From positions 26,138,001 to 26,202,000 of the forward strand of contig OX327700.1 in the NCBI GenBank assembly GCA_946807835.1: a stretch of 64,000 nt of DNA, given 5' to 3'. The position numbers and the translations under genes were made by a program. Below are positions 24,621 through 36,891 of the stretch, piece after piece; positions within the stretch are counted from its first letter, which is position 1; each line of letters opens with the position of its first letter. This DNA is from Ailanthus altissimus. Lineage: Eukaryota > Streptophyta > Magnoliopsida > Sapindales > Simaroubaceae. The notes under the pieces are model-generated. The model saw only the letters and a program-made list of their open reading frames with translations, made no database searches and was not told the DNA's origin.

Positions 24621-26168
24621 TAATGGGAATTTTCCTTTTTTTTCTCAAAAAGAAAAAACAAATAAAGTCTCCACTGGCCATCTTGATAAAAAAGTTTGGG
24701 CCAAGTAAACAAAGAATGTTTAGAGGGTAACGCTCAATAAGCCAGCCCACTATATAAATGGTTGGGCCATGTGACCCGTTTGACATGTCGTAGAATTCAA
24801 ATTTTAAATCTCACTCAAATTTTAGAAGTAACATTGCACTTCTCAAGATTGACCCATTATTTATATATATATATATATATATTTACAACACTGCACCTAA
24901 ATTCGCGCTCACTTCTTAAGATTGACTAATTATTTTTTTTTTATGTATATGTATTTATAACACATGCACACAAATTCGCACTTAGATGAAGAGAGAATTA
25001 AACTCTGATTTAATAGTTAGGGTGAATTTTGAGGTGCTAGTCAATTCGACTAGTACCCTGAGCTTATTTGACTTCATTATTTTGTATTCAAATAATATAT
25101 TAAATGTTTTTATATGTAAAAATATATTAAATATTTATTAGATAATTAATTTTTATAATTTTTTAAAATTATTTATATTATTAAAAGTAATGTTATACAT
25201 ACATAGTTTTGTATTATAAATAATGTGATATTTAATATGTTAATTATTTATTAGTATTATCTAACTACCATATTAGTAATAATTAAAAAGTTAACAACTA
25301 TTTGATAAATAATAGTTATTAATTAGTGACGAATTATTTAAAATACAAACTTTATATTTTAACTATATATACTTATGGTAATATACTATCAAACTTGAGA
25401 AATTTAAGATTTATTACTAGAAATTCTTGTTAAAGAAATAAAAATAGTATCTATATACTTATAAAGTTGAAATATTCTAACTAATAGTTATGCAACATTA
25501 ACTTCATTATATATTTAAAAAAAAAGAGTTGATGTTTAATAAATAAATTTTGTCGTCCCGTTAAAATAAAAAAAAAATTTATCTTAATATAAACATAGTA
25601 ATTATTAGATTCTATTATTAAACAATATGTTAATTAGTATACATAATTTATATTTTAATTTTGTATCTTTTTAATCAATTAATTTAATAAGTAATGTTAT
25701 ACCTTTTAAATTTCAAACGAAATGTCAAATAACCGTTAAGTATGAAAATGATGAAATAATTAATTTTAAAAATTAAAAAAATTAATTATTTAATAATTAT
25801 TTGACACCTTTTTTAAAATAAAAAATTAAATTTAAATTTAAGATATGCAATATTATTGTTTAAAAATCACAAAAATAAAGCAGATTTACGAATCATATGT
25901 TTTTTTAAATAGTTTTAATTTTTTTTATCAAATTAAATAGTTTTAATTGTAAACATATAAACCATTTTTTTTTATAAATAAAAAAGATTTTTAATTGATG
26001 AGCTCTGCCAAGTCCCAAGTCCAAACGAAACGCATTGCAATTACTTGCAAAAGCAAAACCTTAACGAGAAAACAATTCCACAGGAGGAGGTGCATAAAAA
26101 CAGGCACAGGTAAAGCTCTCGCAATTGTCATAATGAGGTAAAAGAGTTTAAATTGAGGAGTGGCGGCA
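24621..26168. other. A+T-rich spacer and upstream region of the TMEM209-like gene
   Basis: 24838-24990 holds an imperfect tandem duplication of about 75 bp: 'cttctcaagattgac' to 'aaattcgcgctcac', then 'cttcttaagattgac' to 'aaattcgcacttag'. It includes a TA microsatellite (about 24860-24880). The rest is A+T-rich with no gene. The leader of the next gene presumably starts in the last few hundred bases. Confidence 0.5.
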
Positions 26169-29100
26169 ATGGAATCAGGAGGAGGAGGAGGAGGAGCGAG
26201 AGACAACATGGGCTTGTCGCCCGCACCCAAGCCCACCAAGTTCGCCGTGTACCAGAACCCCGCCCTATCAGCCGCCCTCACGGCCAGTAGCATCAGGCCC
26301 TCTAAATCAACTCTTCTCCTCACCTTCTTTCTCTCCTCCGCCTCTGCTTTTGCTGTTCTCTCCATTATCTCAAGGTTACACACCCCACATATACGTATTT
26401 TTTTTTCCCTATTTGTATCTCTATATTTTGTTTACGTGCACTAGTATGGACTCTAGACTCTTTAGAGTACAAGAATGTGCGCGGCTATGAGAACGTATTG
26501 AGTGGAAACGGATTTGGGGAGGTGGGTTTCGGAGAGAAACGACGTAAAAGGGGTTGCTATTTGGGTGCTAATGACGGGAACACATTTTTCTTTTTTTTTT
26601 TGGGGCAATTTTGTATTGCTTGAGCTGCTCGGCCGTTCATTTCGTCATTTTATAATCTTTGCGAAAACGTTTACAGAACAGATAAATGCATTTAAGTACA
26701 AAATACCTGTCAACTAATGATTTTAAGCAGGCAAAAATCCAGCCTTTTGTTAAAATTAATGTCTGTAGAGACATTGCATATGCATCTGAAATGAAATCTA
26801 GTTTGGCTTTTTGTGTTTTTTTTTGAAATGAAATGAAATCTAGTCTGGCAAATAGAGGAACAAGTCAAGACTTAGTTTCTGGTCGCCTCTCTACAGTTGA
26901 TGCTTAACATGGGGTTTAAAGTCTGTTTTGATTGTTTCATATTTTTTGTTCATTTTTGCCTTTTGGATGTTTTTCAAAATTGTATGGCTGCAGAAAGAGA
27001 TAAAGGAAGATGAGTTAGAAACTAGAGTACACCTCTGATTCATTTTTTGAGCTAGTCTATATTTGCGGAGCTTGATTAGAGATCAGGGTTAAGATGGGAC
27101 TTTGGCGGAGTGTTTGAATTTTTGAGGTCTTTGATGTCTGCTTTGATTGCTTAGGGTTTTGTGATGGTTTTAAGGCTTCTGTTTGTGGAAAGGAAATTTT
27201 GTAGATGAGATTGAGCATTGTTTGATATTGGTTGATGATGGATTCCATCTTTTAGATTAGAAGGGAAGGGATAACAGGGATTGGAAAGTGTATATGCTTT
27301 TTTGTTGCCATAGGGTGTGAGGACGTTTGCTTACTCATTTTCTTCTCTTCTTGGCAACAAAATAAAATATATATTTTTAAGAAAGAAAGTAGAGTCAAGG
27401 GAGGAAGAAAATGCAAGTTTTCAATTGTCCATTTCATTTCTTCTGTTTTTCTCATTACCAAATAGAAAAATTGACCTTTTTTTTTATCCTTTAAGTTATT
27501 GTAAAATTTTATATTGCTATAGTATGAACATAAACATGTGCCTGACTCACTTCGTTGTTTCAATTACTGAAGGGAGAATGGGTTGATTGTGCAGCTGAAA
27601 TCCAGATATTTATCCAAAGATGCAGCCTGTAAGTCATTTATTTCAAATGGAATCTCATTGATATTAACTGAGTATTGTGGTTTTTATGAATGTGTTTGTA
27701 TGTTTGGTTATTATGTTTCAGATTTCTTGGCGAAGGCATTACAAACTATTGTCATTTTAGTTTTCATTGGAAGCATATCTGCTCTTCTCAAAGTCATCTC
27801 TCTGCATAGAATAAGCAAAGGAACTAAGGATCAACCACATCTAACAAACCAGCAATTAGGACTTTTGGGAATAAAGGCAAAAGTTGAACAATCTGTAACT
27901 GAATCTTCAAAGAAACCCCCCAAGGCCAGACCCCACTTACCATCTTCAGATGCTCTTGTTCCACTTCATCAGCCAATTACCAGTTCATATCGTAAATCCC
28001 GAACTGATAGATCAAACACTAGTGGTGGGAATAAGATGAATTATTTCAGTACTGCATCCAGATCACAGAGTTCTCCATCTTCTCCATATCTTGGCCCTGC
28101 TGCTAGTTCACCCCTTCCTTCTGTCCAAACTTCTCCAGGGCAGGATCAAGTGATCTCAACCCCTTGGTCAGGCAAGAGACCATCTCATACTAAAGAGATA
28201 ACAACTGAAGAACAACTTGAACAGTTCTTGGCAGAAGTTGATGAAAAAATCACTGAATCAGCAGGGAAACTGGCAACGCCACCACCAACAGTTAGTAGTT
28301 TTGGCATAGCTAGTCCTACTGTTGCAAGTTCAGCTAACACATCTGGTACTACGAGGAGTACACCTTCGAGGCCTGTGAGGATGTCTCCTGCTTCACAGAA
28401 ATTCACCACTCCCCCAAAGAAAGGGGAGGGGGAGTTTCCTCCACCAATGTCCATGGAAGAGTCTATTGAAGCTTTTGAGCACTTGGGCATCTATCCTCAA
28501 ATTGAGCAGTGGCGCGACCGCCTCAGACAATGGTTTTCTTCAGTTTTGCTAAATCCTTTAGTCAACAAGATTGAAACCAGTCACTTTCAGGTTTGTGATC
28601 ATCATCAATCTCCCACTCCTCTTCTGACTATAAATAATTTTCTTGTTTTTCATTTTAAGATTTTGTAGTCACTTTCAGCCTCGTTATTTTATTTTTAGTT
28701 TTAATTGTTTGGTTGTAGCCACATTATGTTTGGTGACTATTTACCTTTCTCATCTCATGTTCGTAATAAGACTTTGGGTTTCCAGAGTAAAGAGTTCAAG
28801 AAGTGTTAGCAAAATCATTGCTTTCAAGCTGTAATGTCCAATGATGTAGGTTCAAAGAAGAATATGATCTTTATTTGAAACAAAGTGAAGAAGCATATAT
28901 TGTCATGATATAAGGATTATGAATACTTTGAAAAATCCTTTTTACGTTCAGCTATAGTGAAGAGGCATATATTGTCTTTTTTGGTAGGGTGTGAATTGAG
29001 AAGTTGGCACATCTGGTCTAATTTCAGATTTTCAGAAATTGTGTCCAAACTTTGATGCTTGCTCTCCATTTATCATGTAGGAAATATTTCATTTGAAATA

Positions 29101-30903
29101 GCAAAAACTGAAATATCTGGATGCGATCATCTTCATTTACTTCTACATATTGTTTACTGTTGGGTATCTAATCATCCTCAGCTTCAATATTTGTAGGTTA
29201 TGCATGCAGCTGCTAAGGTTGGTATCTCGATCACTATTAGTCCTGTGGGAAGTGATTTGTCAACTAGCGGAAGTCCAGCTGCTGTGTCTCCAATTGATAC
29301 GACTAAAGAATGGCAACCAGCATTTACTCTTGATGAAGAAAGCCTTCTTCATCAGTTGCGTGCCAGTCTTGTTCAGAATCTTGAAGCTTTCATGCGTAAG
29401 TTGTTCCTAAACTACGATTATTTTATATGCTGCTGCTATATTCTATTGTTACATTTTCTGGGTGGGATTTGTTGTTGATTTTTGCTGAGAGTTCTTTTGG
29501 TTCTTATCATGTGCAGCAAAGTTTAGTTTAGCCAATCCACAGCAGTCTCCTCAGCAAAATCCTATGATTCCTGTCATGCAGGAATGTGTGGATGCCATAA
29601 CTGAACACCAGAGGCTTCATGCTTTGATGAAAGGAGAGTGGGTTAAAGGTTTACTGCCACAAAGCAGTGTACGAGAAGATTATACACTTCAAAGGATCCG
29701 AGGTAAGAGTTTTATATTCACCATATACCTTTATATGTATGATTGTGTGAATATCTAAGAATCATCTGAAATTGAATTTATGTCCACCATCTAGCGCCAA
29801 ATAATTTTAGCCTTGAGCTACCTGCTTATGCTTGTGGAATTTTACAGAGCTGGCCGAAGGGACCTGTGTGAAGAATTATGAGTTTCTTGGGAGTGGAGAG
29901 GTCTATGACAAAAAGAACAAGAAGTGGACTCTTGAGCTTCCAACCGACTCCCACTTGCTCTTGTACCTATTTTGTGCCTTCTTGGAGCATCCAAAGTGGA
30001 TGCTACATGTTGATCCTAGCTCTCATGCTGGAGCACAGTCTAGCAAGAATCCCTTGTTCTTGGGGGTTCTGCCTCCAAAAGAAAGGTTCCCTGAGAAATA
30101 CATTGCTGTAATATCTGGTGTTCCTTCCACTCTTCACCCAGGTGCTTGTGTCCTGGTTGCTGGAAAACAAAGCCCGCCAATCTTTGCCCTGTATTGGGAT
30201 AAGAAGTTACAGTTTTCCCTTCAGGTGCGTAGATATTGGATGTTAGGACATCTAGGTGATTATTATTATTGGATATACTAACTCTGGGCGATTATTACTA
30301 AGGGAGGACACAAGTTGTCTTAAATGTAAACTAATAGTAACTGGTGGAGAATGAAAAAATTGAAGCTTTAAGTGGATCTTATCACATCAATTAGCAATAA
30401 GGCTGTCACCAAATTCAATCTGTTGCAAACATGGCTTTGACCCTGGTAGGCACACACTCTTGGGGATCATAGAAATGAAGGATGGAATGTGGGACGATAT
30501 GCAGAATTGTAGCTAACCTCAGATAAATGAGAATATAATTTTGGAATGTGGGATTATGATAGCTTCCATTAAGACCTAATTTTCATCATTAATTGAGTGG
30601 TTTCTTGCAAGACATCTACTCTACCAAAGTAAGATGACTTAATCCTGGCATTTTTTTGGCCTTTCCATAATATGTATGCTAAAATATATGATAACACATA
30701 AATTTTCCATTGATGTATATGTGATGTTGTTCAAAATGACTAGTTTTTTTCTTCTTTGTCAGGGAAGAACTGCACTGTGGGATTCCATTCTACTTTTGTG
30801 TTACAGGATCAAGGTTGGATATGGAGGTATAGTACGGGGCATGCATCTTGGTTCTTCAGCCTTGATCATCCTCCCAGTGCTTGATTCAGAAGATGAAGAT
30901 TGA
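26169..30903 (+). CDS. TMEM209 / cytochrome b561-related membrane protein (677 aa)
   Basis: Seven exons: 26169-26374, 27573-27628, 27722-28590, 29197-29395, 29517-29702, 29848-30224, 30763-30903 (2034 nt, phases consistent). The protein matches the plant family usually annotated 'cytochrome b561, amino-terminal' (Arabidopsis AT1G07970 type), related to animal TMEM209. Two hydrophobic segments lie near the N terminus, about residues 47-68 (STLLLTFFLSSASAFAVLSI) and about 93-112 (TIVILVFIGSISALL). A long Ser/Pro-rich, presumably disordered stretch follows, about 125-335. The conserved C-terminal domain starts near MSMEESIEAFEHLGIYPQIE and ends with VGYGGIVRGMHLG and an acidic tail, DSEDED. Human TMEM209 is a nuclear-envelope protein that binds NUP205; the plant role is not established, and despite the name I see no haem-binding core. 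The first intron is about 1.2 kb. Confidence 0.9.
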
Positions 30904-31322
30904 GTTCTCATAGAGGCATGGTGCATTGATGTGGGTTCATTTATTATGTCCTTGCTTATTTAAGACATTGGCAAAAGAGGACTCTTTACCAATCTCATCA
31001 AGCTGTTTCTGCAGTATGTTGTAGACACAGTTGAAACCCGTTTTATTTCAGAGGAATGTTCAAAATCTTGTGTTTTTGCAAAAATCATTCTTATGTAGTA
31101 TTTACCGGAGAAAGAAAATTGGGCAAAATCTTGTCAGAATTCTACCTCTTTGCAAGGCATTCCTAATTAATTTTCCTAACCAATGATCCGCATTACATGT
31201 TAACCCGCATTCAGCGTGCATTTCTACAAATTAAAGGAGAAATGAGTGGTACTTCCATGAACTGATTAATTAAGCATTTGTTTTACGTTAATTATTGATT
31301 AACGGACCAACACGTCAACAAA
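30904..31322. other. 3' flank of the TMEM209-like gene
   Basis: Probably its 3' UTR followed by intergenic DNA. No separate gene is visible. Confidence 0.4.
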
Positions 31323-31364
31323 GCCCGTCTAGCTCAGTCGTGGGTTCGAGCCCCACGGTGGGTG
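31323..31364 (+). pseudogene. tRNA-Lys(CUU) pseudogene, anticodon arm deleted
   Basis: It starts 'gcccgtctagctcagt' (the acceptor 5' strand and most of the D-arm 5' part of plant tRNA-Lys). It jumps directly to 'cgtgggttcgagccccac' (the T arm) and then the acceptor 3' strand 'ggtgggt'. About 31 nt covering the rest of the D arm, the whole anticodon arm and the variable loop are missing. The internal B box (ggttcgagcc) and most of the A box (tagctcagt) survive. It cannot form a decoding tRNA. Confidence 0.85.
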
Positions 31365-31902
31365 GTAAACATATTTTATAAATTTGCATAAAAAGGATGT
31401 TATTTAATAAATTGGTTTGATTAATCATATAGAATATTTAGTAAATTATACATAAAAAAAATTATATTATTTTATAAAGTATGAGATTCATATAGCTCTT
31501 TAAATCACACATTACTCTCATAAAAAGTGAGATACCCCTCAAGTTACTAATTGTCATAATTATTATTTTCCCTCTACTTGATCATATAGAAATTATTAAA
31601 TTTACGTTTAATTTTTTATACTTTTGTAATAATTTAAATTTAAATTAATAGATTCAACTTTCACCATATCATAATTCAGATAATAATTTAAATTTAAATT
31701 AATGGATTCAACTAATAATAAAGGACCGACAATAGATTCCAATTTTAAATCTCCTCTAATATTAAAAAAATAATAATAATTCATACATTTTAGAATTTAA
31801 AATTGCCATTTTTTTTTGTCAAACTTAAAAACAGAACAGAACACACTGCTTTAATACAACGCTAAGAACAGAAACTCTTTCCCTATTTTTATTAAAAGAA
31901 AA
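31365..31902. other. A+T-rich spacer upstream of GTF2H2
   Basis: No gene. A short phrase, 'ataatttaaatttaaattaa', occurs twice (about 31629 and 31681), followed by 'ggattcaact' or 'gattcaactt', a small local duplication. The GTF2H2 promoter lies here. Confidence 0.4.
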
Positions 31903-34690
31903 ATGAAGAACAATGAAGGAAGGCGATTAAACGGACAAGCAGAGGATGAAGATGAGGACGAGGATGAGTTAAACGAGGGCCTTGAAGCGTGGGAAAGAAG
32001 CTATGCTGATGACAGATCATGGGAGGCTCTCCAAGAGGACGAGTCTGGTCTCCTTCGACCCATTGACAACTCCGCCATTTATCACGCTCAGTATCGCCGC
32101 CGCCTCCGCGCTCGTTCTTTAACCGCCACCGCTGCTCGTATCCAGAAGGGTCTCATTCGTTATCTCTACATTGTCATCGATCTTTCCAGGGTATGCTTCT
32201 TTTCTCTTTTTCTTTTTTGAAGTTTACAAATTTTTGTTATTCAAGATGAGGGTTGGTGATTGAAATGTTTCTGGTTTGGTCAAGTTTAAATTTTGAGGAG
32301 TTTAAAGGGTCTAAATTTTGGAGTTTGATTAGGGATTGCTTTACTAAAGAGTTTAGGGTCAGTATTTGGTATTTGTTGTGACAAAAATAACAAGTGGGGC
32401 CTTGTGGGTGTAGTATTGCGAAGAGAATATGATAGTTTAATGATAGAGATGTTTCTCGGTCATAAGTTTCAAATTTGCGATGTCGAGGGATTAGAGTTTG
32501 AAGATTTTAATCATGGGTCATTTTACTAGAGAGTATAGGGTCAGTATTTAATATTTTCTTCAGCTTTCATGAACTGGCTTTTCATGATCTAAGGATTCCA
32601 ACTTCTTTTTCTTTGTTTCTGTAATGTATTTAGGCAGCTGCAGAGATGGATTATCGGCCAAGTAGAATGGCTGTGGTCGCAAAACAAATTGCGGCTTTTA
32701 TCAGGGAGTTTTTTGACCAGAATCCCCTCAGTCAAATTGGTTTGGTAACTATAATGGATGGTGTAGCTCATTGCTTAACTGATCTTGGCGGGAGCCCTGA
32801 GTCTCATATTCAAGCTTTGATGGGTAAGTTGAAATGCTCAGGTGATTCCTCGCTACAGAATGCCTTAGATCTTGTACATGGGCTTCTCAATCAAATTCCA
32901 TCATATGGTCATCGTGAAGTGCTGATCTTATATTCCGCTCTCAGTACTTGTGATCCGGGAGATATAATGGAGACCATTCAGAAATGCAAGAAGTCTAAAA
33001 TAAGGTGTTCAGTTATTGGTCTCTCTGCAGAAATGTTCATATGCAAACATCTCTGCCAAGAAACTGGTGGATCATACTCTGTTGCATTGGATGAGGTGAG
33101 TTCAACCAACTAATTGTTGTCTAGAGACCAAGTGAAATTGAAAGGATTTTATTGTTTTAATCCCATAGGATTTGGTGCATAATCTGTGTCATCTGCATGG
33201 AATCACCATATGAGACCCACTTATATCATAAAAGAGAAGAAAAATGTTTTCTGCTATATTTTCCCATTTTTCTGGAAGTAATATGACTTCTTATTTGTTA
33301 ACCAGGTAGGGAAAAAAAAAAAAGAAAACAAAGAGTTTTAATGAATATTTTTTTTTTTATAATGTCTTGTGATTATGCAGTCCCACATTAAGGATTTGAT
33401 ACTGGAGCATGCACCCCCACCTCCAGCAATCGCTGAATTTGCTACTTCCAATTTGATCAAGATGGGTTTCCCACAAAGAGCAGCAGAGGGCTCTATTTCA
33501 ATCTGTTCATGTCATAAAGAAGCTAAGGTTGGTGTGGGTTACACTTGTCCAAGATGCAAAGCTCGTGTGTGTGAGCTACCTACTGAATGCCGTATTTGTG
33601 GATTGCAACTTGTTTCTTCACCCCATTTGGCAAGGTCATACCATCATCTCTTTCCAATAGCCCCATTTGGTGAGGTGCCTCCATCTCGTCTAAATGATCG
33701 ACGTGACCGATCAACTTGTTTTGGTTGTCAACAAAGTCTTATCAGTCCTGGTAAGTTATTATGTGGAAAGCTCTGCAATTCCTTAGCAGCTCTGTATTTG
33801 ACCAGCTTTGTTCAACGATAATGAGTTAGCATTTAGTGATTTGATAGTTATACATGTTGGTGAATTATGTTTTGCCTTCTCTGATAGTAAGGTTACAATC
33901 ACTAGTGAACTGATGCATGAAAAGAGCAAAATTAGGACTACCAATGAATAAGGGAATTAGAGGAACCGCTAAAAACTGTTTTTAGACATATCTAAGACTT
34001 CCTGCAACAAATAATATCAGTGTCATGAAAAAGGTAATCCAAGAGCCCTGGACAGGTTGATACTTAATGCAAATATGATGCAGGCAACCAAAAATGTATC
34101 TGCCTACTTGTGTTTCAGGAACCTTTTCAATGCTCGTGACTGGAAGAAATATGACAATGATTATGTGATACTCATTCTCAATCATGAATAAGAAGACACA
34201 ATCTATTCAATATGACATAATGATAATTGTTAGATGCAGATACTTTATTCACAGTTTTATCTCAAGATAAGGGTTTTACAAGAAAGCTTTTATGCCTGGG
34301 AATATTGTATGCATATTTGCTGTGTAGTTTGCTCTTTGCTCTTCATAAAGCTTGTTTGACAATTTAGTCATTTGCATTGTTCGGTGAGTACTTCTGGGTA
34401 CATGTGCTCAAGAAAAAAAAAATGAATCATTGAAATTAAGAACTTGAGCCCTTGTTTTTCCTTTTAATAATTTGTGGAACCCTATCTTTATGTGCTGCAC
34501 ACCCAACTCTTCACTTTCATTATCTGTTGGATTTGATGCAGGAAACAAACCAGGCATTTGTGTTGCTTGCCCAAAATGCAAAAAGTACTTCTGCCTTGAT
34601 TGTGACATTTACATTCATGAGAGTTTGCACAACTGCCCAGGTTGTGAGAGCATTAGACACTCAACTCCCATTGCTGCTAATGAAGAATGA
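31903..34690 (+). CDS. GTF2H2: TFIIH subunit p44 / SSL1 (422 aa, 4 exons)
   Basis: A core subunit of TFIIH, which opens promoters for RNA polymerase II and takes part in nucleotide excision repair; p44 stimulates the XPD helicase. Exons: 31903-32190, 32634-33095, 33381-33750, 34542-34690 (1269 nt, in phase). The N terminus is acidic (EDEDEDEDELNEG). A von Willebrand A/Ssl1 domain spans about residues 85-262 (YLYIVIDLSRAAAEMDYRPS, then IGLVTIMDGVAHCLTDLGG and REVLILYSALSTCDPGDI). A C4 zinc-binding segment lies at about 285-325 (CSCHKE...YTCPRC...CRICG). The C-terminal RING-like module, about 365-415, is rich in Cys (CFGC, CVACPKCKKYFCLDC, CPGC). The length is that of the plant family. Confidence 0.96.
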
Positions 34691-35205
34691 CTGTTGAATA
34701 TTGTCTGAGGAATTTCATGATTTAGAGCCACCATTCCAAAATGTTGCTCCTCCAGACATTCCACCTAAAAATTTATCTCTGTGACTGGCATTGGCTTTAA
34801 AACATCTTGATAATTACCAGGCAGATAGCATGGGCATGGAGGGTGATGCAGCATCTGAAGGGAAGACCCATGCTGTTATTTATTTCTGTCAATGCTATAA
34901 ATTGAAGGGTATAAAGTTGGACTGTGACTTTACTGCATAGTTAGGTTTTCTGGTAGCTGCTGGAAAAGATAACTGAGACATCCGGAAAACCAACATTTGA
35001 TGTCTTCCAGAATGAGATGAGCATGTTGTCTTTCAAACAAGACTAATAAATTAAATTTTGTTTTCTAAAATGATTAATTTTGCTTGTTTGAACTAAAGTC
35101 AAAAGTAGGTGCCAAGAAAAATTTAGTTTTCCTACCATATTCAGCTTTCAGTCGAGGCTCTTCATTCCGATAAGCCGAGAGATAAGAAAAATGATGAAAT
35201 AAATA

Positions 35206-35601
35206 GAACCATTTCCATTTACATATGCATTGCCCTTTTCTAGCCGTTGCAATTAGCCATATGAGGGCAAAAGCGTGGAAAACATAATAACCCACCCGTT
35301 TTAAATTTGCACGCGTGCGGATGGAATGTGGGTATAGTTAAACATAATAACCCACCATTTGTTGAACTATTTCTCCAAATTTTAAAAATGTCAAATGCCT
35401 GAAGAACCATTTCCATTTACATATGCATTGCCCTTTTCTAGCCGTTGCAATTAGCCATATGAGGGCAAAAGCGTGGAAAACATAATAACCCACCCGTTTT
35501 AAATTTGCACGCGTGCGGATGGAATGTGGGTATAGTTAAACATAATAACCCACCATTTGTTGAACTATTGCTCCAAATTTTAAAAATGTCAAATGCCTGA
35601 A
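35206..35601 (+). repeat. 198-bp tandem duplication
   Basis: Two head-to-tail units, 35206-35403 and 35404-35601, begin 'gaaccatttccatttacat' and end 'tcaaatgcctga(a)'. I see one difference between them ('atttctcc' against 'attgctcc'), so the duplication is recent. Each unit itself contains 'aacataataacccacc' twice. Confidence 0.92.
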
Positions 35602-35819
35602 TAATCACCATTGTGTACAAAATCAAAATAAGGAAATATCAACTGTCATTTTGTCGGCGTTGCAAAGCAGCAACACCTATTGAACAGTCATCTCGACAAG
35701 TAATGGAACTAGGATTCAACCTGCAAGAGTGTTTGGCTATTGTCTCGGCTCAATATAAGCCACCACTTTCTCCACAATTTCTTAACGTTTAAGCATTAGA
35801 AAACAGGACAGTAGAATGC

Positions 35820-35845
<26 letters not shown>
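35820..35845. repeat. TA microsatellite
   Basis: About 13 uninterrupted AT dinucleotides, then a short A run. Confidence 0.95.
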
Positions 35846-35851
<6 letters not shown>

Positions 35852-36891
35852 AAAAAGGTTTCTTCGTTGCTTCCGATATTCAAGCATCTTAGCATTTGCA
35901 TTCCTGTTAAATCAGAACAACCTGAGGGTGACCGCAACAAACTATCGTAAGATAATTAACTTTTGGCAAGCACTTGCTGGCCATTGATCAACACCATGAA
36001 TTACCTGCTGTAGAGGTAAAATAACAGCTGGAATGTTAAAGGGAAACCTTAATCATTAATAAGACGGGTTAAAGGGCGAAAAGTAATCCAGAGAGGCTCC
36101 TAATAGTACCATATATATACCTGTAATTGTAATATAAATGATGGTTAGCTCACAAAAGTAAATTTCAAAAGTTGGAGCGAGTGAACTTGTTATTTCTAGC
36201 TTAAGTCTCCTCCAGCTGTCTAAATAGTATTAACTCCAAATAAACAATCAATCTGCTGCAATCAAGTGCTGGTGGTGATAAAAGATACCAAGAAGCCAAA
36301 TAGTAACAAAAGAAAGTTCCTGCTGAAATTATTCATTCCTGTATAAATAATTGAATGAGTGAACATTTACAGACGATTTGATCTCATCATAAAACAGAGA
36401 CAAAAAGGTAGATACTGTGTTGCCTAAGGGTGACACCCCACCGCATGTCTACATCCAGAGGTTTACCAATGGATCAATTCCACTATCAGAATAAATGGCT
36501 ATATGTTCTGTACAATTTACCAGCTCTGGGCTCACAGGCCTCCCATAACTGAGGGGAAAGTTCTTATAGAATCCCATCCAAATCAAACAATATGAAATAT
36601 AGCTGGAAAAATACTTATGGGAAGTCAGAAGGATAATGTAGGCGTATAGCTCTGCATTGGGGAAAAACTTAGCAGATGCTGGCACAATTTCATAAGAGGA
36701 AACCTTTCCTAAAACTTTAGGTCAACTATGCATTTCCCACACCGCATTGAGCATTTCACAATGTCCAAAAATATTCAACTTTCTTCCACTTCAAGTGGGC
36801 TTGATCACCAAAGCTCGGCGAGGAAGCCTTCTATTCCCCAAAAGGTCAACCATGAGCTTCGTAATTTCATGATTACAAGGTCCAAAATTTT

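Larger units (their letters stand above)
34691..36891. other. Region between the 3' ends of GTF2H2 and SIZ1
   Basis: Convergent 3' flanks. 34691 to about 35060 is probably the GTF2H2 3' UTR, and the part just above 36400 is probably the SIZ1 3' UTR. In between lie a 198-bp tandem duplication (35206-35601) and a TA microsatellite (35820-35845). No gene is visible. Confidence 0.5.
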
